Part shown: positions 46,101 through 61,100 of the stretch, piece by piece | Layout: each line of letters starts with the position of its first letter | Position numbering within the stretch: the stretch's first letter is position 1 | Source: Arctopsyche grandis | Taxonomy: Eukaryota > Arthropoda > Insecta > Trichoptera > Hydropsychidae | Reading direction: 5' to 3' | Length of the DNA: 64,000 bases | NCBI RefSeq assembly: GCF_051622035.1 | Contig: NC_135361.1 | Location: forward strand, 3,353,001 to 3,417,000 | The notes under the pieces: model-generated | The model's database searches: none | Told to the model about the DNA's origin: nothing | The model's input: only the letters and a program-made list of their open reading frames with translations | Position numbers and translations under genes: made by a program

Positions 46101-49100
46101 AATGTAGTTTAGCATGTGGTGCTTTCTTTTTGATCAATGCTTTAAGACCTGCTTTCTATGTGGTGCTTTCTTTTTGATCAATGCTTTAAGACCTGCTTTC
46201 TATGTGGTGCTTTCTTTTTGATCAATGCTTTAAGACCTGCTTTGTGTCCGGGTTGAGTGAGCTCCGTCGGTACACAGTCCAATTATTATTTTATGTCGTT
46301 CACAACGCAATTATTTCACTTTATGTCGTTTTCTTCAACAAAACTGTCTATTATATTAAAAATTTCAATGGATGTGGTCTTCCCAAGAATGTGTTTGCAA
46401 AATAATATATCTTCTTATATATTATTATCCGCGACATATCGAACATATGCAATTAAATGGGCATCTTTAGCTAAAACAGAGCGTTTGCAAAGGCGCAATT
46501 TTTAAAATCTTCTTCTCCGGATTATTTTTTAATTTCCGGATTAAGTTTTATTTATTTGTAGATATTATGGTATGAAAATTATTTTTTTATTAAAAAGTTT
46601 TGGCGCCTCCCCTGGCAATAGTCCGCGCCTCCCAGTTTGGAAACCGCTGCATTATAGTATAAAAAAAATAGTTTTAGATTGTCGAAATACAACTTATTGT
46701 ATAAATAATGATCAAACACGTACTCAAAACCAATATAATGTTGGGGGAATCAAATTTTCGGTACATTTTAATTTAATTTAATTTCAAACAGGATCGCTTT
46801 TTTCAAACGTATCGGAAAATATGTACCTTAACCAGAAGAAAATCAGTAATAAAAAAGATAAATAAATACGATGAGTGTGCAATCAGCTTTCGACGGAAAA
46901 AATGTGCCCTTTTACGACGCGCAAAGCGTAAGAGAAAATCCGGCCTCGTTCTGAGGGAAAATCTGCGGCTTTTCCCTTAGCGGTGAAATTCGACGTCATT
47001 CTGAAGATTCCACACGAGTTTTCTTATTTTTGTCAAACGTTTTTGGCCATCGATTTTTCTTTGTTTTACGGTGGACGTAGTCATAAGGTCACAAGGGTTA
47101 TGACCGTATTTTTACCCCCCTCAACTACCCCTCTGCCCTTCCCTTCCCCCTATACAATAAAGATGCGCAGTTTTGATAGTGTAACTACTCCAGTTTGACC
47201 ACTCCAAAGATATACATATATATGTATATACAACGAGCAATTTGTATACAGAGCTGACTGCGCGTATTTTTTGCTATTTCTATACATAAGCATTGAGGCA
47301 ATTTAATTTAATTGTCTTTCGATTAACTCTCAGATTGATAATTAGATAATACTAAACGAAGTGCTCGACTTTGTCGGGCTGAGGAAAGTTGGACAAACAA
47401 TGGAGCTTTGCAAACAAAGAAGATTTTAAAAACCGTCTTAGGCATACCATGATATATGTAGTATACAAAATTTGGTAATTATATATTTAAAAACACTGTG
47501 GATTTGCATTGCTAAAAATTAAATGTGAATTTTTGTAAACGTACACTAGTTGAATTGTCTGGCATTTCTTGAGTGAGTGAAAGTTAAAAAATAAATAAAC
47601 AATGATACTTTTTCGGAAAATTTTCTTATGTAAAGCCTTATTATTTATTTTTGCTACAAACATCAAATTAATGTATATAAAAGATTAAAAATTATTATAT
47701 ATTATTTGTATATAATATAATATGTATGTTTTTTTATAATATACATACACGTATGTACTTATATTAAATATTTTGTTTTAATATACTTTTTACGAGGTTT
47801 CACGTAGTTTAATTTTCACTCATTGTTGTTTTGTACAAATGAATGTATGTTTGTATGTATGTTTGTATGTATGTATGTATGTATGTATGTATGTATGTAT
47901 GTATGTATGTATGTATGTATGTATGTATGTTTGTATGTATGTATGTATGTATGTATGTATGTATGTATGTACTTTCTTTTTGATTTTCTATCTTGATCAA
48001 ATTATATTCTTGGCTATTTTCTATATCCTTGTTACTATGGAAGGCTGGAATAACCTGTTATATTATTTGTATTTAATATTATTTACTTATATATGTATTT
48101 TTATGATATATATTAAATATTTCAATAATAAATAAACTTAAAATTCTTTTTTATCATATAAATAATAATCTAATATATTTTTATGCTCCTGCCCGCACAG
48201 TCCTTTTTCGAATGGCTCCTATTCCAAGAGCTATTCGACTTCTTAATTAAATCGTTGCTGCCGAGACTGAATGTGATATTTTCCACGTTAGTGAGCGTAA
48301 ATTATCGGAAATTACTCTAACCCATTTATCTGGTAGTCTGCGCTCATCATTGTTTTCATGATTGATTGTGATTTATGAGTGAAATTTTGATCAACTCTCT
48401 TCCATTTGGGCCTTACAGGGATGTTTTGTATTTGTAGTTGTTTCTTACATATTTATTGAAACTGGCTGTAGGTGCAAGGCATTCCTCATGCTATATTTTA
48501 TTTGATATTTTTACTTTATCTGTTATTATTAAATGCAATTTTTTATGTTTATGTATGGATGTATTTATGTTTATGTTCAAATGTATTTTTTTTATGTATA
48601 ATTGATGAGTATATTATTTTCGTTATGTATTAATTTATGTTTAATTGTTATTTTGTTTTTTTCTGTGTTATATTTTTCGACCATTGTGGCGCTTTAGGAA
48701 TTCCTGTTATGCCACAATGGTCTGTTTAGAATAAAATAAATAAATAAATAAAAATATATATAAAAAACAAACGGTAGAACTTATATGAACTTCAAAAAGT
48801 CCAAAATATCCAATTGAAATTTGATAAATTGCATTATGGTAGATACGATGCTTTCATCGTTATATGTAACTATGCATAAATTAACCGACCGTCACGAGCG
48901 ACGGGCGGTTTAGCATTCCGGGAAAATCGGATTTTCGAAAACCGCCATCGCACTTCATGCTCTGAATTAATTTTCAGCTCGGAAAATTCAGCTCCGATTA
49001 CAATGCCGACTGTTGAATCGTATTTACCAGAATTGCCGTCGTCACAAGGTCAACTTTGATAAATCGTACGAAATTATTGTCGAGGATCCATCCCACCATA

Positions 49101-52100
49101 AAAGATAAAGCCTCGATTCCCTTCTCCATCTTCTCCTTTTATAGCCCCCCTCCACACACCCTCCACAACCCCCTTCTCCATGTTTCGCTTTTCAGTCGAG
49201 AAACTGGCTTTCATTGTTCCGATTTCTCCAGCGTGAAATCGCCTCGTAAAAACGTGACCCGATTGCCCTTTGCGAGTGTCGAAATGTGCAATTTTCAAAC
49301 AGCCCAAACACGCACTGGATATTCAGATTGGATCGGAAGGGTTTCCAAATAGATCAGACCAACAAAACACTATCAAAATAGCATTTTGAATCATATTGAA
49401 AGAGTGATAGTAAGTATTTTTTTTCTTCTGGAAACCCATTGTTATCTAAATCGGATGACACCTCATTATTTACTCGATATATTAATGTATCCAATGCTAT
49501 ATTCTATATGTACATATTATTTTTATTTATATTATACCAGGAAGGCCTGACAGGTAAGCCCCAATCCGATTACATACACATGTAAATTGAAACAATACCT
49601 GACATCTACATATGTATGGTCAGATATTACAAACATCGTATAAATACGTTCAATATCATTTTTCATGTAGCGATACGAATTTTCACATTCAATAAACAAC
49701 CACAGAGATATCAATGGTGAGAAATCAGGCGAAACCTGAGATATAAAAATAACTTTAATAATAAGGTTTGCAACGGAAAATTGAAAAAAAGGAAAAGCCA
49801 ATTTTACAGGAGCCGTTTCAATGAAAATCAGAAAAATTGGCAAATTCTGATAAGAAACGATTGATCCGGACAAATCAAGGTCTGGCCAACAACGACTCTA
49901 GTGGGAATCGAACCCGTGACATAATTGCACGAAATAATTCAACACTCACCACTAGACCACGCTGCTGGTTAAATATATAACCTTTATAATGGTTAGCATA
50001 ATATGCTTTCGAGCAGAGTTGATACGGTTCGATTTCCACTAGTAGCTGTTGGCCAGACCTTGGTTTGTGACTCCAGGTAGATCGTTTCCTGTCAGATTTT
50101 GGCAATTTTTTCTGATTTTCATTGAAACGGCTTTTTCCAATTCATGATTCGAAGTCCCCGGGGGCGAAGGCTCTGAGGGCGCAGGCGCCAGGGACGCAGC
50201 CGCCGGGGGCGAAGCTCTAGGGGGCAAAGGCGCCGGATTCTGGTATACATATAATTTCGAAAGAGACAGTATATGTATGTTTGTTTGTTCGTGACAGTCA
50301 ATTTAATAAAAAAAAAAGAGTATTCAAATAAATTTATATAAAATAAAAGTATTCAAATAAATTTTAATAAAATGTTTACTATTAGATTAGTCATGTTTAA
50401 GCGGTTTATATTACAAATAACGAGCGAAGCCGGGTAAAACCACTAGTAGTATATGTATAATTTAGAAAAAGGCTTTGTATGTATGTATATTTGTTTGTTT
50501 GTTTGGTTCGTAGAATCCGTGACGATCAATTTAATAAAATTTAATAAAATGTTTACTATTAGATTGGCCACGTTTAAGCGGTTTATATTACAAATATTGA
50601 GCGAAGCCGGGTAAAAACACTAGTATTATACATATAAACGCTTCATTATACATTAAAGTAAACGAGGTGATATTACGGTTTAAAATTCCTTGAAAATAAT
50701 TTCGAAACATCTTTACAATAAATATTTACACACATTTATGTTAAATATTTGACTATGTAGAACGCTTAATTTATTTACGAAAACACTTAAAAACAGCTGT
50801 CTGAAAATGTTAAATCTGAACAAAGGTTTTCCAGAAACTCTTGTTCAAAATATTGAACCTATATACATACATATGTATGTACATATAACATTTGAGCTAT
50901 TACGATCGGTGGAAACTGATCTCGCAAAAACATAATTCCAGAAATAACCTCGAATTGAAGAAAATCAATTTCAGACACCGATACCATCGATATGATTAAT
51001 ATCATTAATTATCGCCATTTTCCAATAATTTCCCGTACAAACGTACGTTAAATATTACGCATTATTTCATGGTACAGGCAATTTAGCACTGGCTGTGAAA
51101 TATAATTGGGTCAATGTCTTGACACATGAAATACGATAATCGGATTAGCGATATGGGTCAGATTACCCTCAATTATAAGCGGGTTCGGTTTATTATTATA
51201 ATATACAATAAATCAAATTATATCCACACACACCGTCTACATTAACAATATCCATTATTCATATAAACTAAACTACATTGCGGTACACACAACTACATAG
51301 GTACAGTCCCCTTACCTATAAAACGCTTCCTCACAACTAGTGTTCCTTCTCGAGAATTTCTCGAAAAAAATGCCAAATTGAGAATTCTCATTTCTTTAGA
51401 AATTTTATAATTAAAATATTATAAAACAGTTTTTATTATATAAAAATATTTTCAATTATTTTACTGCCCTTTATAAAGCTGCATTTGAAAGGGCGGGTTT
51501 ATACCCAATGTGCATACTTCTTAGAAGGTTTTAAATACATTCTGATGCTATATTCTTCTTTAAGCTCATAAATGGTTTCCTTGATTGTTCTGATTTACTG
51601 AATAAGGTTAATTTCAGAATCCCAGTTCGATACCCTAGACGCGTTACACTCTTTTCACTTGATCCTTTCAATACTAATTCCCAAAAATATTTTTATCTGC
51701 AGCGCGTTTATCGTATGTTTAACGGAGAGCTGAATGAGGTTGATCTGTTTGGTATTTCCCTACATCAATTCAGGTCTAACATCAAGAGAATCTTGACCGA
51801 TTGATTCATTTTTTCTTCTATTCTATTTTTCCAATATTTCCATTATTTTTATACTTTAGTTTAGTTATGTAATGTGCTATTTAATCATATTATAGCTTTC
51901 ATTCCTTTCCATTTCATTTGTTTATTTTGTATTTACCTTTTTCATTTGTTTTTTATATTTGTAAATTTCAATTTCTTCTTATATTCTATCTTATAACCTT
52001 TTCCAAATATTTTAATACTATAGTTTAATTATGCAATGTACTACATATTTTGTCATGCCTTTATTCTTTACTTTTTAATTTGTTTTCCTTATATTTATCT

Positions 52101-55100
52101 TTTTCATTTTTGTAAAAATCTATTATTGGACTCGGGTGTTACATATATTATTTATTTACTTTTTGTGTTTTTTATACCTATCTCTGTACATCCTGTCTGT
52201 TGATTTTTCAATTAATAAAATAAAAAATAAATAAATAAAATAAATAAAGGGTCTGGGAATGATGAAACAAATTTACAAATTTCTGACTTTCGAACGTATC
52301 TTATCTTGTATGTTCTTTTCTTATCTTATTTTGACTAATTTCTGAATTGATATTTATCTCATTTTGACCTGCACATTGCAAACGCGTCAATCTTTAGAAA
52401 CTCGCAAACAATATCTTCTGACTGCCCTCAATTATCCTCTGAATGCATTTACCGTGATTTTTGACCTGACTTTTTTTCTATTAATATTTATTTCTATTAC
52501 TCTACCCAGCTGGCGGTGTCATATTTGCTTTGGTGATTATAGAAACCTCTCCGATAAGAAGAAATAAGGCGTGGGAATCAGCAGAATGCAGTACAAAATT
52601 AATACAAAAATTAAATTCCAATAATGCGAAAACATATATTTGTATTCTTGAATCCAATAATGTCGAATAAACGATACTTTACTGTGTTATACATGTAGAT
52701 TTTTTCATTTATCAAAATTTCTTGACAATTCTCGAGAAATTTAAGAAGTTAAATTGAGAACTCTTATTTCTCGAGAAATAAAAATCATCGAGAAATCAGA
52801 ATCACTACTCACAACAAGCTCATATCTCACCGTTTTCCCACGATACGGTTAATGTGAGCTATAGAGAGGTTGACAAAATAATATTATATAATAAGATGAT
52901 TACCTGCACGACTCGCATCCTTCATCAGGTCCTGAAGAAGTTCGTCCTTGACTTCTATTCCGAGATTCCTGAGCATGAACTGAAGCTCAGTGAGGGTGAC
53001 GTGACCATCACTATCCCTATCCAATAGACCGAAAGCTGTCCTGAGATCTGAAATAAAAAAAAGCAAAAAATACAATGATTTATAGGATTCGAATGCTCAT
53101 TTACACACATATTATATTCAATGTGATTGCGCAATATGAATTTTCGCATTGAAGCACCGCTTGTTAGTGTCAATTAATTGGATAAAAGGATTAGCCGGTG
53201 AGTTCGTGTGTGAATAATGATTTTGTCGATCGGTACGCCACTGCATTGTGTGAAATAGGAGAAAATAAATACAATACCTCTGTGTGTATTTGTTTTTATG
53301 TATAACTGAAATACCCGGCTTTGTTTGGGATCAAACTCGTGCACAGTAGAATTCACAGAAGAATAGATTAAAATTTTAAATTGAATAATTCAATATTCAA
53401 TAATAGTAATTATTAAATATTCAATATTTTTGCAATTATATAATGAATAACATAGTCATACCGGTGCTTTATGAAATTTCAATGCCAAACTCGGTGCAGA
53501 TTCATCGGATCTAAACATGTAAATAAACTCACAAAATATATAATTCAAAATAAACGACTTATATAACAAGTTGTATAATTATAATTTTTTATCTTCACAA
53601 TTGACAGATTGGCTGTAATTGAATTGCAATTTACCATCGAATTTCATAAACCAGTACACGGTAACTAATTTTTCCTACTACCAGTGTATCGGTATTTACC
53701 GGTAAATGAAAAAATGGTTACTTTTCTTAAAAACGTTAATCCAGATTGAATCATAAATATTTAAAAATAAATCTCAACTGTATAATGTCATATAATTGCA
53801 TTAAAATAAATTCATAATAATAAATAAATTTTAAATTTTTATTTATTACTAGCTGAACCCGGCATACGTTGCAATGTCACAATAATGCATGCAATTCCCG
53901 TTCCCGTTCCTGTTCCCGTTCCCGTTCCTGTTCCCGTTCCCGTTCCCGTTCCCATTTGTCGGAAAAACACAGGCAGCGAACACATTTGAAATTATTGCCT
54001 TGCAATGACACTCATTCCCGTTTTTACCGTCTCTGTTCCCGTTTTTGGGCAATTTTTTTTCACAGTAATCTTCCCGGACATGCATACAACAAATTCTGAA
54101 ATTTCTATTGTAATCGGTTCAGTGGTTTAAGAGCCTATACGAGACAAACAGACAGACATTCAATTTTATATATAGAATACATACCTACATATATAGATTT
54201 TTCATATTTATTTATTTAAAGTTTGGACCATTCGAAAGTACAATAGATCATAATTGAAATAACCTTCTGATCACATTTATTACGATTTGGTTAGCTTGTA
54301 CTACTAGTGAATTTATAAATTTGATATTCTCACATTTAATATTGAAAATAAAATTCCAGACAACCTAATCTACAATACGCCATTCGCATCGATTTTAATG
54401 TATTATTATGCAATAATATGCCTATATATGTATTTAATTCGCGATAAAATAGATGATTTATAAATTTACCGGTATTTTCCGATGGCGAAATATTGTCGAT
54501 TTACCGATACACCAGTATTGCAATCCCTAATTGGCTGTAGCGAAATTTACATATACATATAATACTAATAACATATAATACATTTCTACTATACATATAT
54601 CTACGACCGTAAAGAGGATTGATTTTATCCCTTAAAATAAAATAAAAAAAAACATATGTAAAACAAATTATTTTCAATTCCACACACACGAATACAACAT
54701 GTTGTAAAATCAATTTAGCTTAACCCTATTATTATTATTATTGACTTCGAAAGCCTACAATTACTATATCCATTTATATCGTTTCCCGAATTAATTCCAC
54801 TGCGATTTATCCCGATCCAATTTGTTCTGCCGGGATATCCGTCCCGGGATACACATCCATAAATAAAATTAGCAAAACAAATCATCGTATAATCGAATAT
54901 GTAATTTGGCCAGTTGGCGACCTCTGCTTCGTATCGATCACTATGCATATTACATAATGTACATACATATGCAGGTAAGTTTCATACATATAAAGTAGGT
55001 ATATATACATAAATGTATAATATGATAGGTTTTCCTGGAAAATTTGCACGTCTGTAAAGTGCAACGAAATATTATACCAACATTTGCATTATGTAATACG

Positions 55101-58100
55101 AATTACGTACATACATATAAGCAAAATCGATGCACTTTCGTGCAAATTGCGCAACGGAAATGCATCGTTTTGTTATTTCTGAAATATCTCACCGACATGA
55201 AACTTTGTATACTAAAGTTATTTAGTAGTGTAGTTTATATTATTGATAAATTAATATTTTCGTAAACATTTCGACAACAGTCACATCTATGTATGATTCG
55301 AATTTTTTGTAGTAATCTGTATAATTGGCAGCAGCGTGGACTAAATGGTTAGCATATTATGCTTTCGAGCGGAGTGGTCACGGTTCAATTCCCAATAGCA
55401 GCTGTTGTCTAGACCTTGGTTTGTGACTTCAGGTCGATCATTTCCTTTCAAATTTTGCCAATTTTGCTGATTTTCATTGAAACGGTTCCTGTAAATTGGC
55501 ATCTCCTTTTCAATCGCTCTTGAAAATCTCAAACTATTCAACGTCTTAAGGTTCGCCAATTTGTATAATAAAATTCTGCAAAAAATTCTCCATAGATGTC
55601 ACTGTGGATGATGTTTTTATGCATTCGCATTATATAAAAATGCTTGTATTAATTGTATTATTGCATTGTATCTGTATATATTCGTACACTCGTCGCTTTA
55701 GAGCGATCTATAAGCGCGAGTGTACATGTTTGATTGAAATAAACTAAAAATAAGGATTTGTCTTAATTAAATGAAGATTGATATTAAATCTTAGAAGAAT
55801 CTTAAATCTTAATAAAATAATAACAACAACCAAAACATTAAATTTAATTTAAATATAATGTATTAGTTTCATCTTAATTTGAAAAAATCGACGCCATTTT
55901 GAATGCATGTATGTATGTTTCACTCAATCACAAAAGGCGCCACTATCTGCTTTTCACAGCTGATGAATTTCTGCATATTTCATGAAATCAGCAGATACTT
56001 TGATAAATTTATGAAAAAAGCAAAAAGCTTCCACCGTTTATAAACTGAGCAAATAGATATTATCATGAAATGAAAAATTTTACAAATTGGATGTAACATT
56101 AAGCAGAAATCTGAACACAAGATCAGAGACTACACGAATGAATGCACGACAGATGTGCATGTGACTTTTGAACACATAGACAACTAATGAACTATTAGAA
56201 TATTTGACACCTGGAAAGCTGTATAAATATAAGTTTAACTATCACTTCGTGCACTTATAGAAAAACTATATCTCATCTATGTACATATATCAGGCATTTG
56301 GCACATAAATATCATATCCAGCCAGCAGTATGGCTTAATGGTAGCGTGTATCTTTAGCACCAAGTGATCAGGGGATTTGATCCGCCATACTTCTGGTTAG
56401 ATTTGGGGATATTTGTGACTCCAAATCGATCGTTTCTTATCAGAGTTTGCCAATTTCATCTGATCATTGATGAAACGGTTCCTCAAATTTGGCAAAAAAT
56501 CATCTTTCCTGTTGTCACAAATCTTCTGTATTTATTGTGTGTATAATTTGTATAAATCCATAGATGTCTCAATGGATTAGTTCTGTAATTAATTAATTAA
56601 TTAATTATTATTTCGTGTTCTTCAGCTTCTGGAAATACAGTGATTTATGTAATAATAAAATGATGCATTGTTTGTAATTAATTGTCCAGGAAGGTGCATT
56701 GGGGTCTTCCTGTCAAGTCTTAGTTCCTGGTATATATCTATGTAAAATAAATATCATAAATTGGGGATTTTCTTAAAACCATACGTGCAATACGATACAA
56801 ATTCCATTCGACATCCAGTATGAGACATGCAAAAAAGAAAATATCAGCAAAGTTCAAAGTCGCCTAATCATATTTCCGTCTCCGGTAGACGGAGAGTTTT
56901 CCCGAGACATGACTGGAACTCCTTATCAGCTCAAAGTCTGAAACGACACAGTTTCAGCGCTGAATAGCTCGACAGATTCGTCTCAAAGCTACCGAGCTTA
57001 TATTGCGTGAAATGTCACTCGTGTAAGATCGCGAGTCGATAGCATAAATTCATGTACATATGGAAATTTCCAACCGAAATAATTACAATGTCGAAATTTA
57101 ATATGCATACGTACATAAGTGGCACACGATTATGATTAAGGTCCATTTATATTATAAGGCATCGACCAATCTTGACTCAAGTCTGTATATTAGAACACTG
57201 GTAAAATATTCTTTAATATAAATAGTGCACATATATAGTGGCGGTCAATAAAAAAGTGTCCACTTTCAAATTACGGTAAATGCAGATACATATATGTACT
57301 TTTTTTTGGGGGCTGGGGATTTGTTCTGGGAATATGATTCTTTGATTTTATTTAAGCCGTGATTTTCGGCTCATTCATATCGTCAACGTGCTGTTTATTA
57401 AAATTATACCAAATTATCCTAAGCTGACCTCGGCGCAAAATGTCAAAATTTCGGCTTTGGCTTCGAAACACGTCAGTTCCCGATCTATCGCTAGTCAAGT
57501 TGGATGCAGCAAGACATCATTGCTCAAATATATCAATATGAAGTCAAATCCTACACCTCCAAAACGAAACAAATGTCCACGAAGACCGAAAAAGACGACA
57601 ATTACTGAAGATTGACTTTGTAAGTGTTCCTACATATGTTCAGAACGATTCAAAATTGCCGTGGATATCAGATTGGAGTTTATAGAGGCTGGAGGTTTTG
57701 AAATAATGGGGTTTCTTTGCAAGAAGACCAGCAAAACACCTATTCCCTACCAAAAAAATGCGTCTGCAGCGTGGTAGGATGGACACTTTTTATTGACCGC
57801 TACGTGATAGGGTAAGGTGGACACTTTTTTATTGACCGCTACGGTATATATGTATGTACATATCCTTTTTCACAATTCGAAATATAAATATTCTAAATTT
57901 TGACCGCCTATTCTGCTACAGCAAATCATACAAACAGCACTAACCTAGTCAGTGGCGTAACTAAGAAAATTGGGCCTGCATGCAAATGTTAGAAAAAGGC
58001 CCCCCTTAGAATTTTTGTTATTAAAATTAAATTGGTAATTAACTATAATTTAAATGTTCTTTTTCCTCGCTTTCAAAGTCGCAAATTATGCAATTACATA

Positions 58101-61100
58101 TTTCAAAGACATTTTATTTTAACGTCGTTTTTATAGATTCAACAAGTTGTTTTGCCCGGCTTCGCTCAGTATTTGTAATATAAACAGCTTAAACATGGCG
58201 AATCTAATAGTAAATATTGATTTGATTTTTTATTGAATTTATTTGAATCGAAAACAAAATCGAATCGTCGTCATAGAAATTTTGACGTGTTTACGAAGTT
58301 CTCAACCATACTTACATATGTATATACTTGCATACATACATATTCTCTTTCTAAATTATATGTTAGATTGCAGACAATTATTATTACCGTACCATTACGG
58401 AAAACTATTGAATGTCGTGAGAAAGAGCACAGATGGGTTAAAATTCAACACGCAATGTGTTTCGTATCAAATTTGGAGCAAAAAAATTCAATAGTGTTTC
58501 CTATTAGTCATATGAATAATTTTAAGAAGACTTTTAATATGTTTATTTGAAAAATGAAACGCCGAAACTAGTCCAAATAACCCCAATATCAATCTGATGA
58601 CTTTGATATTCTATATATGTATGTACCTATTTGCATTTGTTATATGTAATGTAAATGGACCTTTATATGTAAATACGTGAATATTCAATATATTGTTTTG
58701 TTTTTTAATTCGACAAAAAATTCAACGCTAGAGTGTATTTTATGTATTGTAAGATTGATTGTTAAATAGCGTTCGATAATACTGGCGCCACATCCTAATT
58801 ACTTTAGTTTGACTAAGATTAATAGTGTTCTCTCCCTCGTGGATCGCTTTCATTGTTATCTGTATCCTTCGATTCATTTCATTTTTATTATATTCTTCGT
58901 TGTGTTTGTATATACATATATAGGGGTACGAATAATTTATACGGGCCGTCGAATTCGATTTTAGCCCTTTTTATTTGCCTAATGTCTAAGAATGTGAGAC
59001 AAAGCGAAAAAGGGATGTGGCATTTGATAGTAATAATCCCTATAAAAAGAATCCTATCTGATTTAAATTATTTTATGTTTCATTAAATGTATGCACTCAC
59101 TGGTTGATGTATGTATGTACATATAACATTGAACAGAAGTATTGTAAGCATTATAAAAAGCAAATACAAATATCAATTAACATCCAAAGAGACATCTATT
59201 GTCAAATTTGCAGCATTTTACACAATTCAGCAAAATTCCAGATTCTGAAAACTCGAAATTTGCGAGAAATGGGTAAGGGTTGCCAATTTGTTGGAAATTT
59301 GTTAAATGAAAATCAGAAAAATTGGCAAAATCTGATAGGAAACGATCGATCCGGAGTCACAAACCAAAGTCTGGCCAACAGCTACTAGTGGGAATCGAAC
59401 CGTGACTACTCCCCTCGAAAGCACAATATACTAAGCACTAGTCCACGCTGTTGGTATAATATTATATATAATATATGTTTAATTATTCACGATGAAACTT
59501 TGTTTATTTGCATAATGTAATATAAAGTTGTAAGCCTCATAAATCCAGTTTTGATAAAAAATATATTATATCTTTATATACATATATTTTTTATTGTTAC
59601 AAATCAATATACACTCGTCATTACAGATTTGCTCCAATGCGACGGGTGCACGTTAACGAAATACAGAATACATAAACAATCAGAAATCAGAAATACAGTA
59701 ATACATATACAATCAGAATATATAGCATATAACAATTAATCAGAAATAATAATCATAGAGACATCGATGGATTATTTTTAGATTTTTTTTGTGTACAATT
59801 TTTATACATATAATAAATACGAAATTATAGAGATGTCTATAGAGATATCTATAGATTTCAGATTATTGTGTATAATTATTACAAATTATACACAGGCAGA
59901 TTTTGTGACAACTGGAATAGATCTAATACCAAGTTTCAGCAATGATCAGATAAAATTGGCAAACTCTGATAGAGAAACGATCGATTTAGAGTCACAAAAC
60001 CCCCAAATCTAACCAGCAGATGGCGAGGACTCGAACCTTTGACCTCAGTGGTGCTAAATATATACGCTACCACTAAGCCAAACTGCTGGGTATATATGTA
60101 CATACATATATTCTAAATTCACTACTGTGTAACTTTTAAAACAAGAAATGTAAAAATAATATAAAAAGGGTGATAAAATACAATATGAAAGCCTGGAGAG
60201 AATGTACATAATTTTTACGAGCTTTACAAGTTGGTGTAACGATTTGTTGTAATATTATCTAGATATTTTTAGTATTTTTTTAATCAGTAAATCGCATTTA
60301 TTACAAAACAGTGGGTTTTGTAGTAAATGCGATACAGTACATCTATGGAGAAAACCTTTTTAGTAGCATTTTTTTGTACAATCGGCGAACCACGAGACAC
60401 TGAACAACTCAAGGTTTGCAATAGAAAATCGCAGAGGTAAAGTCAATTTTACAGGAACCGTTTCAATGAAAATCAGAAAAATTGGCAAATTCTGATACGA
60501 AACGATCGACGTGGAGTCACAAACTAAGGTCTAGCCAACAGCTGCTAGTGGGAATCGAACCGTGACCACTCCACTCGAAAGCATAATATGCTAACCACTT
60601 AGTCCACGCTGCTGCCGATTATACAGATTACTACAAAAAATTCGAATCTTAGATGTGACTGTTGTCTAAATGTTTACGAAAACATTAATTGAGCAATAAT
60701 ATAAACTACACTACTGCATTACTTTAATATACAAAGTTTCATGTCGGAAAGATATTTCAGAGATACCAAAACGATACATTTCCGTTGCACAATTTGCACG
60801 AAAGTGCATCGATTTTGTTTATATATGTATATATTATATATGTACGCAATTCGTATTATATAATGCAAATGTAGGTATAATATTTCGATACATTTCTTTT
60901 ATTTTGTTTTAAATTTTATTATATAAAAAAAGTAAATCAAGATTTTCAGATGAACTTTAACCGATGATGAGATCATCTCAGCGTTAAAATAAATACATAC
61001 AGATATACATACACACATATAGATATGTATACATACATATATGTATGGGAATTTGCTTTTGTGTGCGTGTATGTACACAAAGCGCAAGCTAATTTTATTC

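Larger units (their letters stand above)
44968..46649 (-). mobile_element. hAT transposon with intact ends and decayed transposase
   Basis: Terminal inverted repeats CAGCGGTTTCCAAACT and AGTTTGGAAACCGCTG, flanked by an exact 8-bp duplication CATTATAG (44960..44967 and 46650..46657). The element is 1682 bp. Subterminal CGCGCCTCCC occurs at both ends. The minus strand holds remains of a ZBED-type hAT transposase. It lies in intron 2 of the EF-hand gene, same strand. Confidence 0.9.

Noticed and set aside
47809-48135. CMYV and HTYI repeat proteins
   Set aside because: Translation of the (TATG)n microsatellite on both strands.
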